Assembly (NCBI RefSeq): GCF_000011205.1
Contig: NC_003106.2
Span: 1,440,001 to 1,504,000 of the forward strand
From: Sulfurisphaera tokodaii str. 7
GTDB lineage: Archaea; Thermoproteota; Thermoprotei_A; Sulfolobales; Sulfolobaceae
Length of the DNA stretch: 64,000 nt
Direction: 5' to 3'
Part shown: piece by piece, positions 19,615-29,901 of the stretch
Layout of the letters: every line of letters starts with the position of its first letter
How positions within the stretch are numbered: position 1 is the first letter of the stretch
The notes under the pieces: generated by a model
Told to the model about the DNA's origin: nothing
What the model saw: only the letters and a program-made list of their open reading frames with translations
Databases searched by the model: none
Position numbers and translations under genes: made by a program

Positions 19615-22476
19615 ATTTCAGCAAAGGAGTTCGTTGATTTTCTAACATCAATAGCTGAAAAATGGCAGAAAGAATGGGAAAAAGCCAAAATCTTTGAAGC
19701 AAACCCAGATAGAACAAGGAATAAATTCTTTACGACAGTTGCCTTCCCATATCCTAATTCTCCATTTCACCTAGGTCATGGAAGAACTTATGTGACTTGT
19801 GATATTTACGCAAGATATATGAGAATGAAGGGTTATAACGTACTTTTCCCCATGGGATTTCATTATACTGGAACGCCGATAATTGCTATGGCTGATGATG
19901 TAGCTAAAGGAGATAAAGAGTTGATAGACATTTTCAAAAATATATATGAGATTCCAGATAATGTAATTTCAAAATTAGCTGATCCTCTCTTTATGGCTAA
20001 CTATTTCAGAGATGAAATAAAGAAGGCTATGAAAGAAATAGGTTTAAGCATTGATTGGAGAAGAGAATTTACGACTATAGACCCAGAGTTCTCATCATTC
20101 ATAGTATGGCAGTTTAATAAGCTACAAGAGAAAGGATATATAGTTAGAGACACACATCCAGTTGGATGGTGTCCAGTTCACCACATTCCAGTAGGAATGC
20201 ATGATACTAAAGGAGATATGGAACCTGAAATTGGCGAGTTTGTATTAATTTACTTTAATAGTGATCTAGGAATTTTACCTGCTGCTACATTAAGACCAGA
20301 GACCGTGTTTGGTGCTATAGGAATATGGGTAAATCCGGATGTCACATATTCTATCATAGAATTAGATGGCAAAAAGATGATTGTTAGTGAAAGGGCCGCA
20401 TTCAAATTAACTTTCCAATTTGATAATATAAAGAATTTAGGAAGTATAAAAGGTTCTGAATTAACTAAATATAAGGCTGTTAATCCAATAACTGGAAAAG
20501 AAATTCCTATAATGGCAGCTGATTTTGTTGATCCTAATGTTGCTACAGGCATAGTGATGAGTGTTCCAGCCCATGCTCCTTTCGATTATTACTATTTGAA
20601 GAAAAATAAGCAACAAGATATGCAAATAGTTTCTGTTATTCAAGTTGAAGGTCAAGGTGACACTTTAGCTAAAGATCTTGTAGAGAAGACTAATCCAAAA
20701 AACAAAGATGATCTTCAAAAATTAACTGAACAAGTTTATAGAATAGAATATAATAAGGGTAAGATGAAAGATGTGAGCTCGCTAGTAAAACCAGAATTTG
20801 TTAACTACTTTAAGTCGTTTATTGGCTTATCAGTTCCAGAGGCAAGGCAAAAAGTAACTGAGTTCTTAATAGAGAAAGGCTTAGGTAGGAAAATTTATGA
20901 AATTATGAATAGACCGGTTTATTGTAGGTGTGGTAACGAGGTTGTAGTTAAAATACTAAAGGATCAATGGTTCTTAGACTATGGTAACCCACAATGGAAG
21001 GCTTTAGCTAAAAAATTAATTTCTAATATGAAATTTATTCCGCCAGAGATAAGGAAAGATTTTGAGTTTGTCACAGATTGGTTACAAAAAAGGGCATGTG
21101 CTAGAACAAGAGGATTAGGTACGCCATTACCTTGGGATAAAAAATGGATTATTGAAAGTTTAAGTGATTCCACTATCTATATGGCCTACTATACAATTTC
21201 ACATAAAATAAGGCAATATCAATTAAAACCCTCTCAACTTACTTATGATTTCTGGAATTATATAATGCTAGGTATTGGAGATATTGATAAGATTTCCAGC
21301 GAAACTGGTATATCTAAAGAAATAATTAGGGAAATGAGGAATGAATTTCTATATTGGTATCCATTAGATATACGCCATAGTGGTAAGGATTTAATTCCTA
21401 ATCATTTATCGTTCTTCATATTTAATCATGCAGCAATTTTCCCAGAAGAATTATGGCCGAAAGCTATAGCAGTCAACGGTTTTGTTTTATATGAAGGAAA
21501 GAAAATGAGTAAATCATTAAGGAACATTATCCCATTAAGAAAAGCTCTGAGAATTTATAGTCCAGACGTTGTAAGAATAGCATTGACATCTACTGCCGAT
21601 ATGGGTTCTGATGTAAACTTTAGTGACTCTTATGCAAAGTCAGTAGGAGAAATATTAAGGAGGTATTACGAATTTATAAAGGAGTTACCTAAGTATGATG
21701 GTGAAGGTAGTGAATTTGCTAATAACTGGTTAAAGGCTCAAGTAAGTAGTATTGTACTCAGTTCTACTAAGAATATGGATAATATTGATTTTAGAAGTAC
21801 TATTAATGATATATTATATTCATTTGATTCTTATTTAAGAGAATATATTGATATGTGTAAAGCCGATGGAAAAGAACCAAATGGAAAATTATTAAGAGAA
21901 GTAATAGAGACATGGATAAAACTATTAGCACCTTTTGCTCCTCACTTTGCTGAAGAAATTTGGCATGAATTAGGTCATACAACTTTCATCTCATTAGAGA
22001 AATGGCCTACAGCTGAAGAGTCATCTGAGGACTTATATTATATTTTAATCCATGAATATCATAAGAGAATAATTGAGGATTCCCAGAAGATTATAAACTA
22101 TTACTATAAAGGTAAGCCTAGTATCGTAAAAATATATGTTGCAGAACAAGAATTAATGAAGGTATTGAGAGAAGCTGTGCAAATACTATCTAATGGTGGT
22201 ACATTAAAGCAGTTAATGGAGAAAGAGAGACCATCAGATAAAAAACTAGCTAATATAATCAGAAAGATTTACGAACTAGCAGTAGAATTAGATGACAATA
22301 TGAAAAAGTTAATCTTAGGTTATAATATTAATGAGAGAGAAATCCTTGAGTTAGGAACTAAATATATGAGTTACAAACTAGGTATACCAGTTGAAGTATA
22401 TGATGTATCAAAACTAGATAAAAGTAAATATAATAAAGAAGCCTTACCTCTTAAGCCAGCTATTATTGTTGAGTAA
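19615..22476 (+). CDS. leuS: Leucyl-tRNA synthetase, apparent ATT start
   Basis: Class I synthetase for tRNA-Leu, 953 residues when read from ATT 19615, the normal archaeal length. HIGH-type HLGHG begins at residue 52, the CP1 editing domain follows (about 190-450, [16 protein letters not shown]), and KMSKS is at 630-634. The first canonical start in frame is GTG 19792, which lies after the HIGH motif and after [13 protein letters not shown], so it cannot be the real start. Upstream, TGA 19606-19608 closes the frame and the codons between contain no ATG, GTG or TTG. ATT 19615, right behind GGTGATC, is the best candidate. Its 3' end overlaps a minus-strand gene by 33 bases. Confidence 0.93.
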   Translation: MSAKEFVDFLTSIAEKWQKEWEKAKIFEANPDRTRNKFFTTVAFPYPNSPFHLGHGRTYVTCDIYARYMRMKGYNVLFPMGFHYTGTPIIAMADDVAKGDKELIDIFKNIYEIPDNVISKLADPLFMANYFRDEIKKAMKEIGLSIDWRREFTTIDPEFSSFIVWQFNKLQEKGYIVRDTHPVGWCPVHHIPVGMHDTKGDMEPEIGEFVLIYFNSDLGILPAATLRPETVFGAIGIWVNPDVTYSIIELDGKKMIVSERAAFKLTFQFDNIKNLGSIKGSELTKYKAVNPITGKEIPIMAADFVDPNVATGIVMSVPAHAPFDYYYLKKNKQQDMQIVSVIQVEGQGDTLAKDLVEKTNPKNKDDLQKLTEQVYRIEYNKGKMKDVSSLVKPEFVNYFKSFIGLSVPEARQKVTEFLIEKGLGRKIYEIMNRPVYCRCGNEVVVKILKDQWFLDYGNPQWKALAKKLISNMKFIPPEIRKDFEFVTDWLQKRACARTRGLGTPLPWDKKWIIESLSDSTIYMAYYTISHKIRQYQLKPSQLTYDFWNYIMLGIGDIDKISSETGISKEIIREMRNEFLYWYPLDIRHSGKDLIPNHLSFFIFNHAAIFPEELWPKAIAVNGFVLYEGKKMSKSLRNIIPLRKALRIYSPDVVRIALTSTADMGSDVNFSDSYAKSVGEILRRYYEFIKELPKYDGEGSEFANNWLKAQVSSIVLSSTKNMDNIDFRSTINDILYSFDSYLREYIDMCKADGKEPNGKLLREVIETWIKLLAPFAPHFAEEIWHELGHTTFISLEKWPTAEESSEDLYYILIHEYHKRIIEDSQKIINYYYKGKPSIVKIYVAEQELMKVLREAVQILSNGGTLKQLMEKERPSDKKLANIIRKIYELAVELDDNMKKLILGYNINEREILELGTKYMSYKLGIPVEVYDVSKLDKSKYNKEALPLKPAIIVE

Positions 22477-23040
22477 AACTTTTCCATTTTTTATTTCAAT
22501 AACTCCAATATCTTTTAGAAAATAAATCTCTTTTCTTATATTATCTCTGCTACTATTTGTCTTATGATATAGTATGTCCACTATTTCTTTTAAAGAAAGT
22601 TCATTATATTCCCTAAGAATATTAATAATCTCTTCACTTAATCCTTTGATTTTTTCCTCAACTATTTTCCCTTCTATTATCCTAAACAAATATATTTTAT
22701 TATCAATATTTATCTTAAAAAGATTTTGATCAAGTTTTTGAATTTCTGATTGTGGAATGCCTAGATTTAGTTTCTTAATAGAAGTTACTAAACTAAAATT
22801 ATTTGGGATTTCTGATTCATCTTCTGCTTCAAAAATTATATTTTCTGATCTTTCATTACATTTCATATGAAAATTCAAATTATATGGATAATATTCCCAT
22901 TTAATTTTATCAAAATTAAAAATACAAACATCACGTCCCTTGCTGTAGAGGTATTCTGCGATATTGATAACTAGAACTAATTTAGGGTAGTAATAATAAC
23001 TTTTTATTAATCTTTTTGTCTGAAGAAGATCCTCGAACAC
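22444..23040 (-). CDS. Unknown protein with C-terminal winged-helix-like region
   Basis: I do not recognise the 198-residue product. Residues 1-120 are mixed alpha/beta without known motifs. The last 75 residues ([26 protein letters not shown]...[12 protein letters not shown]) read like a winged-helix DNA-binding domain. It is divergent from the his operon, with an inverted repeat in the 60-base gap, so a local regulator is possible but unproven. Start GTG 23040 is without an evident Shine-Dalgarno sequence. Confidence 0.6.
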   Translation of the reverse strand: MFEDLLQTKRLIKSYYYYPKLVLVINIAEYLYSKGRDVCIFNFDKIKWEYYPYNLNFHMKCNERSENIIFEAEDESEIPNNFSLVTSIKKLNLGIPQSEIQKLDQNLFKINIDNKIYLFRIIEGKIVEEKIKGLSEEIINILREYNELSLKEIVDILYHKTNSSRDNIRKEIYFLKDIGVIEIKNGKVLLNNNSWLKR

Positions 23041-23055
23041 TTATAAAGAGTTGAC

Positions 23056-23077
23056 AGAAAAGCTTATTTGCTTTTCT
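23056..23077. promoter_or_regulatory. Perfect inverted repeat in the his operon promoter
   Basis: AGAAAAGC-N6-GCTTTTCT, eight-base arms around TTATTT, lies between the divergent starts of the gene at 23040 and hisC. The spacer CTTATTTG is the best TATA candidate for hisC, so a protein bound here would cover the core promoter. Confidence 0.6.
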
Positions 23078-23100
23078 TCATGAAATAAGTAGGGTTTCTT

Positions 23101-24174
23101 ATTGCACCAACCGTTGACATCAAAAACCTTATATATCCTTGGTTAATTGAAGCAGAAGAGTATAGCTTCAATGACATAAATGATGGCATAAGGTTACACT
23201 TAAATGAATCTCCTTTTCCACCACCAGATTTTATAATAGAGGAAGTAAAGAAATATTTGCATTTAGGTAATAGATATCAACACCCTTCATTACTAGAAAG
23301 ATTAAGAGAATTAATGGCAGAATATAACAGAGTAGAACCAAAGAATATATATCCAACTCCAGGAGGAGATGGGGCATTAAGGGCAGTATTTTATAACCTT
23401 ATACAGACTGGAGATAAAGTTGTAATAAATAATCCATCTTATAGCATGTATAAAGTATATGCTTCAGTCAGAGGGTTAAAATTAACTCGAGTAAATCTGA
23501 TAGAAAATGATAACTGGTGGAAGATGAATTTTGAAAAGTTTTTAGATGAGGCAAAAAATGCAAGACTTGTTATAATTGATGATCCAAATAATCCTACTGG
23601 TTCACCTATGTTGAAGGCAGAGGAAGACAAAGTAAGAGCCTTAGCGGAAAGTATTAATGGCTTTATACTTATTGATGAGGCATATTACGAGTTCTCTGGC
23701 TATACAGTTGCTAAACTTATTAACAAATATCCTAACCTACTCATAGTAAGAACGTTAAGTAAGGCTTTTTCATTAGCATCCTACAGGGTCGGGTATTTAA
23801 TTGGGAATGAAGAAGTTATTAAGAATCTAATGAAGGGAGCTACACCATTTGACATTTCGCTACCAGGATACATAGCTGGTATTACGGCTTTAGAAAATCC
23901 TTCATATGTTAGAAAAATAGTAGAAGAAATAACTAAGAATAGAGAATACCTTCTTAATGGTCTCAGAAAACTTGGATTAAAAGTATACAATTCTCTTACA
24001 AATTTTGTTTTTGTAAAGGATGAGAGAGACTTATTATCCCCATTACTGAATAAGGGTGTAGCGATTAGAAAACCAATTATAGGTTATTATAGGATAAGTG
24101 TAGGCACAAAGGAACAGGTTGATACTCTATTAAAATATTTAGGTGAGATAATTGAAAATGGCAATTCCAAATAA
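23101..24174 (+). CDS. hisC: Histidinol-phosphate aminotransferase, apparent ATT start
   Basis: PLP enzyme of histidine synthesis that converts imidazole-acetol phosphate to histidinol phosphate. Read from ATT 23101 the product is 357 residues, and the conserved [11 protein letters not shown] substrate-binding segment begins near residue 34. The PLP lysine is K221 in [15 protein letters not shown]; the phosphate-binding PGGDGALR and the DDPNNPTG motif are present. The first canonical codon in frame is TTG 23257, far inside the conserved region; the frame is closed at TAA 23086-23088. hisG overlaps its end by 23 bases. Confidence 0.9.
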   Translation: MAPTVDIKNLIYPWLIEAEEYSFNDINDGIRLHLNESPFPPPDFIIEEVKKYLHLGNRYQHPSLLERLRELMAEYNRVEPKNIYPTPGGDGALRAVFYNLIQTGDKVVINNPSYSMYKVYASVRGLKLTRVNLIENDNWWKMNFEKFLDEAKNARLVIIDDPNNPTGSPMLKAEEDKVRALAESINGFILIDEAYYEFSGYTVAKLINKYPNLLIVRTLSKAFSLASYRVGYLIGNEEVIKNLMKGATPFDISLPGYIAGITALENPSYVRKIVEEITKNREYLLNGLRKLGLKVYNSLTNFVFVKDERDLLSPLLNKGVAIRKPIIGYYRISVGTKEQVDTLLKYLGEIIENGNSK

Positions 24175-25009
24175 AGGCAGATTAAAAGATCCTGTTGTTC
24201 AATTTTTAGCTTCAGTAGGAGTGAAAGGGAATTTCTCCGATGATAGAGCTTTAATAATACCCACTAATTGGGAGGGAGTACAACTAGTTATGGTTAGGAC
24301 TGAGGATATTCCTAGTATAGTAGAATCTGGTGCCGCAGAGTTAGGAATAACTGGGCATGATTATGTAATTGAGTCAAATTCTGATGTTGATGAATTAATC
24401 AGACTTGATTTTGGAAAATCAAAAATTGTCTTAGCTGTTCCAGTGAGTTGGAATATTGACAGAGTTGAAGAAATTAAAGATGAAATAAGGATAGCTACAA
24501 AGTACTATAATATCGCAAAACAGTATCTTGAAAAGAAGAATATAAAAGCTAAAATAGTTAAAATCAGTGGTGCTGCAGAAGTAATGCCATCTTTGGGTGC
24601 TGCAGATGCTATAATAGATGTTATGAGTACTGGGACTACTCTAAAACTTCATGGCTTAAAACCTTTAGATACAATTTTAGAAAGTAGTGCTGTGGTTATC
24701 GCGAATAGAAATTGGGTAAAAAGCGAAGAAGCTGATAAAATAAATTTGCTTTTAACCATGATGAAAGGGGCTTTAATGGCAAGAAATAAGAAAATGATAT
24801 TTATGAATGTTCCAGATGATAAATTGGATAAAGTTATAGCATCACTTCCAGCTATGCTTTCTCCAACGCTATCAAAACTAGCAAAAAGTGATGCATGGGA
24901 AGTTATAACGGTGGTTGATGAAGATCTTATACCGGAAGTAATAGCTAAAGTAAAAGCTAATGGTGCTAGGGATATTGTAGTAGTTAATATAGAGAAAGTG
25001 GTGAAATAA
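24152..25009 (+). CDS. hisG: ATP phosphoribosyltransferase, long form
   Basis: First and feedback-controlled step of histidine synthesis, joining ATP and PRPP. The 285-residue product is the long form with a C-terminal ACT-like regulatory domain (about 210-285), so it does not need HisZ. Motifs: [12 protein letters not shown] at the start, the PRPP-binding segment around [17 protein letters not shown] 24152 has AGGTGAG four bases before it; ATG 24158 two codons later is an alternative. It overlaps hisC and touches hisA (TAATG). Confidence 0.94.
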
Positions 25010-25701
25010 TGCTAAAAGTCGTACCCAGTATTGATATTAGTGAAGGGAAGGCAGTGAAAAGGATAAGAGGTGTAAAAGGCTCTGGTTTAATTCTCGGTAA
25101 CCCCGTTAAGATAGCATATGAGATTTACGAGGAAGGTTATGATTATCTACATGTAGTTGACTTAGATTCCGCTGAAGAGAACGGAAATAATGAAGAATAT
25201 GTTAAAGATATATGTAAAATAGGTTTTAAGTGGGTTCAAGTTGGTGGAGGGATCAGAAATGTTGAAAAAGCTGAGAGATTACTAGATTACGATTGTTCTG
25301 CTATAGTTATTTCCACATTACCAATAAAAGATCCTAAATCTTTTATGGATATACAAAAAATAATAGGAAAAGATAAAATTTTACTTTCTGTTGACTATGA
25401 TTCCTCAGGTTATGTATTAATAAGAGGATGGAAAGAGAAATCAATAAAAGTTTTAGATTTTCTTCTTTCTTATGATTCCTTGGGTTATATATTTACTTAT
25501 GTAGAGAATGAAGGTACTAAGAGAGGAATTGATAACAACGTGAAAAATTATGTTATAAGAATAAAAGGGCTAAAAGAATACGCTGGTGGAATAGGATCTA
25601 TAGAAGATTTATATAAGTTAAATGAGTATGGTATTAATTATGCGATAATAGGTATGAGCTTTTATTCTGGCAGTTTAAGAGGGATAAAATATGTCTACTA
25701 G
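25009..25701 (+). CDS. hisA: ProFAR isomerase
   Basis: TIM-barrel isomerase of histidine synthesis (ProFAR to PRFAR). The 230-residue protein has the catalytic aspartate in [14 protein letters not shown] and the phosphate-binding half-barrel motifs QVGGGIRN and AGGIGS. HisA and HisF are ancient half-barrel duplicates and both are in this operon. It overlaps hisB by 11 bases. Confidence 0.93.
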
Positions 25702-26275
25702 GAGTGTAAGAAAAATCAGAGAAACTAAAGAAACTAAAATAGAATTATATCTAGATATAGATAAGAAAGGAGAGGTAAAAGTATCTACTCCAGTTAATTT
25801 TCTTAATCATATGCTTTCAACACTTTTCTATTATATGAATTCCACTGCTACTCTCATTGCAGAAGATAAGCAAAATTTCGATGATCATCATGTTGTAGAG
25901 GACACTGCAATAGTTATTGGAGAGGCCTTTAAAGAAGCTTTAGGTGACAAGAAGGGAATAAGAAGGTTTTCTCATCAAATTATTCCCATGGACGATGCTT
26001 TAGTTTTGGTTGCTGTAGATATTTCTGGAAGAGGAGTAAGCAATATTGAACTTAATTTAGAAAGAGATGAGATTGGAGGTTTGGCAACAGAGAATATTAT
26101 TCATTTCTTTCAAACTTTCTCTTATAATTCTGGGGTGAATATGCATATTATTCAATTAAGAGGATGGAATACTCATCATGTTATCGAAGCATCGTTTAAG
26201 GGTCTTGGTTTTTCGTTGTATGAAGCTTCCAGAATAGTTTATGAAGAAACTTACAGTCTAAAGGGATCTTTATGA
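25691..26275 (+). CDS. hisB: Imidazoleglycerol-phosphate dehydratase
   Basis: Manganese-dependent dehydratase, 194 residues, present as a stand-alone enzyme without the histidinol phosphatase domain found in enteric HisB. Metal-binding motifs are [16 protein letters not shown] and [12 protein letters not shown], the two symmetric halves of the fold. The phosphatase step must be carried out by an enzyme elsewhere. The stop overlaps the hisF start (ATGA). Confidence 0.95.
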
Positions 26276-27021
26276 CAGCTAAAAGAATAATTGCTTGTTT
26301 AGATGTAAAAAACGGTAGAGTAGTCAAGGGTGTAAATTTCCTTAACTTAAAAGACAAGGGAGACCCCGTAGAATTAGCATCTAGATACGAAGAAGAAGGA
26401 GCGGACGAAATAGTATTTTTGGATATTACAGCTACTATAGAAGGAAGAAAAGCATTATTAGAAGTAGTAAAAAATACGGCTAGCGTATTATCTATACCAC
26501 TGACGGTAGGAGGTGGAATAAGAACAATAGAAGATGTTTCAAGAATTCTAGGTAATGGCGCTGATAAAGTAAGTATAAATACAGCAGCAGTTGAAAACAA
26601 AAAGATAATAACTGAGGCCTCTGAACAATTTGGTGCTCAAGCAATTGTTGTAGCAATTGATGTGAAAAGGGTTAATAATTCGTTCATAGTTTTTACTAGA
26701 TCTGGTACCTATAATACCGGTATAGACGCAATTCAATGGGCAAAAGAAGTAGAAAAATTGGGTGCTGGGGAAATTTTGCTTACAAGTATTGATAAAGATG
26801 GTACAAGAGAAGGATATGATATCGAGCTTACAAAAGAGGTAAATAATTCTGTAAATATTCCAGTTATTGCTAGTGGTGGTGCAGGGAAAATGGAACATTT
26901 TTATGAGGTTTTAAAAGTTGCGGATGCCGCGTTGGCTGCAGGTGTTTTTCATGATGGCGTTATTAAGATCCCTGAACTTAAAAGGTTTTTGTTAGAGAAG
27001 GGTATAGAGGTGAGAGTATGA
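26272..27021 (+). CDS. hisF: Imidazole glycerol phosphate synthase, cyclase subunit
   Basis: TIM barrel that combines PRFAR with ammonia from HisH to give imidazole glycerol phosphate and AICAR, the latter feeding purine synthesis. The 249-residue protein has the catalytic aspartates in [15 protein letters not shown] and [15 protein letters not shown], plus the phosphate loops VGGGIR and ASGGAGK. ATGA overlaps at both ends tie it to hisB and hisD. Confidence 0.97.
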   Translation: MTAKRIIACLDVKNGRVVKGVNFLNLKDKGDPVELASRYEEEGADEIVFLDITATIEGRKALLEVVKNTASVLSIPLTVGGGIRTIEDVSRILGNGADKVSINTAAVENKKIITEASEQFGAQAIVVAIDVKRVNNSFIVFTRSGTYNTGIDAIQWAKEVEKLGAGEILLTSIDKDGTREGYDIELTKEVNNSVNIPVIASGGAGKMEHFYEVLKVADAALAAGVFHDGVIKIPELKRFLLEKGIEVRV

Positions 27022-28202
27022 TATTAAAGGAGTTACCTAAGCAAAGACCTAATGATTTTACCAAAGTACTTCAAGATGTAGAGAAGATTATTAGTTATGT
27101 TAAGCAAAAAGGTGACGAGGCTTTAATAGAACTCGAAGAAAAATTCGATAAAGTAAAACTTACATCCATAAAGTTTCCTGAGGTAGATAAGCTAGCTTCT
27201 CAGATTTCACAAGATTTAAAAATGGCAATAGATGTAATCTTTACACAGATATACGAATTTAACAATTCAATAAAACCACCAAATATTATAGGAGGTAGTG
27301 CTAACGGTATAGATTACGGAATAATGTGGAAAAGTATCGAGAGAGTAGGAATTTATGTGCCAGGTGGTGAGAAAGCATACCCGTCAACACTATTAATGGC
27401 TGGTGTTCCTGCTTTAGTTGCTGGTGTTAAGGAAATTTATGTTTCTTCTCCTCCAACTAAAATAAATTCAGCTATAGCATATATTTCTCTTAAGCTTGGA
27501 GTTAAAGAAATCTATGCAATTGGTGGTGCACAGGCAATTGCTGCGATGGCATATGGAACTCAAACTGTTAAGAAAGTGGATAAGATTGTTGGCCCTGGTA
27601 ATATTTATGTTCAAGCGGCAAAATATTTAGTCAGTAGTGATGTTGGTATAGATGGTATCGAAGGTCCTACTGAATTAGTTATTATAGCTGATGAAACCGC
27701 TAATCCCTCTAACATAATATTAGATTTGAAAGCTCAAGCTGAGCATGGGAGGTCAACTTTTCTAGTTTTGCTTTCCAATTCAGATAAGATTATTAACTTT
27801 GTATCTAAAGAACTTGATGTAGATTCCAATATCTATTATGTCATCAAAGTAAATTCTATAGATGAAGCAATAGATATTGCTAATGAGATAGCACCAGAGC
27901 ATTTATCTTTACAAATTTCTAGTGCTAGAGAATATCTACCAAAAGTGAAAAACGCTGGAGCTGTAACTTTGGGAAATACCCCTCCAGCAATAATTGACTA
28001 TTCTGCTGGTCCAAATCATATTTTACCTACAAATGGTTGGGCAAAAATTAGAGGTGGAATATCAGTTTATGATTATCTAAAGATGATAATGTATGCTTCT
28101 ACGTCGAATCCAGAGAAAAAACTTGTTGAAGCTTCTAAAATTTTAGCAAAATATGAAGGTTTCGTATTTCATGCTGACAGTATTGGTGTTAGGTATGAGT
28201 AG
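27018..28202 (+). CDS. hisD: Histidinol dehydrogenase
   Basis: Zinc enzyme that oxidises histidinol to histidine in two NAD-dependent steps. It is 394 residues, slightly shorter than bacterial forms. Recognisable motifs: [18 protein letters not shown], the [17 protein letters not shown] signature, [14 protein letters not shown], and the catalytic pair in APEHLSLQ. It overlaps hisF by four bases and hisE by eight. Confidence 0.97.
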   Translation: MILKELPKQRPNDFTKVLQDVEKIISYVKQKGDEALIELEEKFDKVKLTSIKFPEVDKLASQISQDLKMAIDVIFTQIYEFNNSIKPPNIIGGSANGIDYGIMWKSIERVGIYVPGGEKAYPSTLLMAGVPALVAGVKEIYVSSPPTKINSAIAYISLKLGVKEIYAIGGAQAIAAMAYGTQTVKKVDKIVGPGNIYVQAAKYLVSSDVGIDGIEGPTELVIIADETANPSNIILDLKAQAEHGRSTFLVLLSNSDKIINFVSKELDVDSNIYYVIKVNSIDEAIDIANEIAPEHLSLQISSAREYLPKVKNAGAVTLGNTPPAIIDYSAGPNHILPTNGWAKIRGGISVYDYLKMIMYASTSNPEKKLVEASKILAKYEGFVFHADSIGVRYE

Positions 28203-28479
28203 TAATGTATTAGATACGCTATATTCCATTATTTTAGATAGGATAAGCAATAAGAAGGAAGGTAGTTATACTGTAAAATTGCTAGAAAAAGGTAAACCTT
28301 ATATAGCTAGAAAAGTGGGTGAGGAAGCTACGGAAGTAATTGTGGCTTCATTAAGTGAAGGAAGAGAGAGATTTATTAGTGAAGTAGCAGACTTAATATA
28401 TCATCTTTTCGTATTAATGGCTGTAGAAGGAGTTAAGCCAGAAGATGTTTATGAGGAGCTAAAAAGGAGGATGAAGTGA
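28195..28479 (+). CDS. hisE: Phosphoribosyl-ATP pyrophosphatase
   Basis: Second step of histidine synthesis, a MazG-fold hydrolase. ATG 28195, inside the end of hisD, with GGTGTTAGG upstream, gives 94 residues, the family size. The metal-binding helices are seen in GEEATEVIVASL and EVADLIYHLFVLM. A longer reading from 28153 would add 14 residues antithetical to the family and was rejected. In this genome HisE and HisI are separate proteins. Confidence 0.93.
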   Translation: MSSNVLDTLYSIILDRISNKKEGSYTVKLLEKGKPYIARKVGEEATEVIVASLSEGRERFISEVADLIYHLFVLMAVEGVKPEDVYEELKRRMK

Positions 28480-29069
28480 TGAAAGCTACTCTAATAAACT
28501 ATGGTGTAGGAAACCTGTTCAGCATTAAGGCTGGTCTAGAAAGGGTTGGGTTTAATGTTAAGATTTCTTTCTTACCAGAGGGAGATGAAGATGTCATAGT
28601 ATTGCCTGGTGTAGGTGCGTTTTCTGCAGTCTCTTCCTATCTAAATTCTATGAAGGATAAATTTAATGAACTGAGAGAGAGAGGAGTAAAGTTTTTGGGT
28701 GTATGTTTAGGTATGCAAGTAATGTTTGATGAAGGAACTGAGGGGGGTTTGAGTAAAGGTTTAGGATGGTTTAAAGGTAAAGTTGATAAAATTCATTCTA
28801 ACGTAAAACTTCCTCATATTGGTTGGGACAAGTTATTTGTTAATAAAGATTCTTGTAATTTGACTGAAGGCTTAGATGGTAAATATGTGTATTATGTCCA
28901 TAGTTATGTAGCGTATACAAATGATTACGTTGCTTATAGTGAGTATGGAATTAAATACCCAGCTATAGTATGTAATGATTTTGCTGTAGGAACTCAGTTT
29001 CATCCTGAAAAGAGCAGTGTAACTGGTAAGATATTCCTTAGAAACTTTTATTCGTGGGTTAAAAGATGA
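28479..29069 (+). CDS. hisH: Imidazole glycerol phosphate synthase, glutaminase subunit
   Basis: Class I amidotransferase partner of HisF. The 196-residue product shows INYGVGNLFS at the start, VLPGVGAF, the nucleophile in GVCLGMQ, and the His-Glu pair in GTQFHPEKSS. ATG 28479 is used; GTG 28476 directly before it overlaps the hisE stop. AAGGAGG lies nearby. hisI overlaps by four bases. Confidence 0.95.
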   Translation: MKATLINYGVGNLFSIKAGLERVGFNVKISFLPEGDEDVIVLPGVGAFSAVSSYLNSMKDKFNELRERGVKFLGVCLGMQVMFDEGTEGGLSKGLGWFKGKVDKIHSNVKLPHIGWDKLFVNKDSCNLTEGLDGKYVYYVHSYVAYTNDYVAYSEYGIKYPAIVCNDFAVGTQFHPEKSSVTGKIFLRNFYSWVKR

Positions 29070-29425
29070 TGAAACTAAGTGAGAATGAAGCCTCTAAGTT
29101 AATAGAAAAATTATGGTTTAGGCATACAGATTCTACTATAATAGCTGTTCTTCAAGATTATAAAACTAAAGAAGTTCTAATGGTTGGGCATATGAATAGA
29201 GAAGCAGTTTTTAAAACTTTGACAACTGGATATGTTCATTTTTGGTCACTAAGTAGGAAGAAGTTATGGTTAAAAGGAGAGACTAGTGGCCATTTTCAAT
29301 TAGTTGAAGATTTTAAAATTGATTGTGATGGAGATGCTATGGTTTTCTTAGTCAAATCAGTTGGTCCTGTATGTCATACTGGAAATAGGAGTTGCTTCTA
29401 TAGGAATTTTTCAGATTTAATTTAA
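29066..29425 (+). CDS. hisI: Phosphoribosyl-AMP cyclohydrolase
   Basis: Zinc/magnesium hydrolase, third step of the pathway, 119 residues. The conserved DGDAMVFLVKSVGPVCHTGNRSC carries the zinc-binding cysteines, and the conserved MNREAVFKTLTTGYVHFWS is seen upstream. It is the last gene of the his operon; all nine genes from hisC to hisI lie on one strand with overlaps, so a single mRNA is expected. Confidence 0.95.
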   Translation: MMKLSENEASKLIEKLWFRHTDSTIIAVLQDYKTKEVLMVGHMNREAVFKTLTTGYVHFWSLSRKKLWLKGETSGHFQLVEDFKIDCDGDAMVFLVKSVGPVCHTGNRSCFYRNFSDLI

Positions 29426-29469
29426 TGAAGAGTTTAAAATATATGAAGTGGTAATTAAATACGGTTAAA

Positions 29470-29877
29470 ATGTCTACTCAGCAAAATATTAACAAAGAGG
29501 AATGGAAGAAAAAGATTATGGAAGCTTTAACGCAAGTTTATGACCCAGAAATTCCAGTAGATATTGTAAATTTAGGTCTTATTTATGAATTAAAAATTAG
29601 CGATGAAGGGGATGTTTATGTTCGTATGGGATTAACGGCTCCTGGTTGCCCTGTTGTAGATGATTTAATTTATACAGTGGAGCAAGTAATTAAAGAAACA
29701 GTTCCTGCAAAATCAGTAGATGTAGATATTGATTTAGATACACCATGGAATCCGTTAAAAATGACCCCCGAGGGAAGAGAAAAGTTCAAGCAATTATATG
29801 GCTATGATATTGTTGAGATGTGGATTCAAACATATGGATTACCAGAAGGACAAGATCAACAAGATCAGAAGGCATAA
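29470..29877 (+). CDS. DUF59/MIP18-family protein (SufT/PaaD-like)
   Basis: A 135-residue protein with the DUF59 core: VYDPEIPVDIVNLGLIYEL, then TAPGCPVVDDLIYTVEQ. Family members help assemble iron-sulfur proteins (SufT, the eukaryotic MIP18/CIAO2 homologues, PaaD). It contains the conserved cysteine in the APGCP motif. It stands alone after the his operon, with a TATA-like TTTAAAATATA (about 29434-29444) upstream of ATG 29470, so it likely has its own promoter. Confidence 0.88.
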   Translation: MSTQQNINKEEWKKKIMEALTQVYDPEIPVDIVNLGLIYELKISDEGDVYVRMGLTAPGCPVVDDLIYTVEQVIKETVPAKSVDVDIDLDTPWNPLKMTPEGREKFKQLYGYDIVEMWIQTYGLPEGQDQQDQKA

Positions 29878-29901
29878 ATTCTTTTGTGTTTTTTGTTAAT
29901 T

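Noticed and set aside
19792-22476. leuS starting at GTG 19792
   Set aside because: This start lies after the HIGH motif HLGHG and would give an inactive synthetase.
23257-24174. hisC starting at TTG 23257
   Set aside because: It would remove about 52 conserved residues including [11 protein letters not shown].
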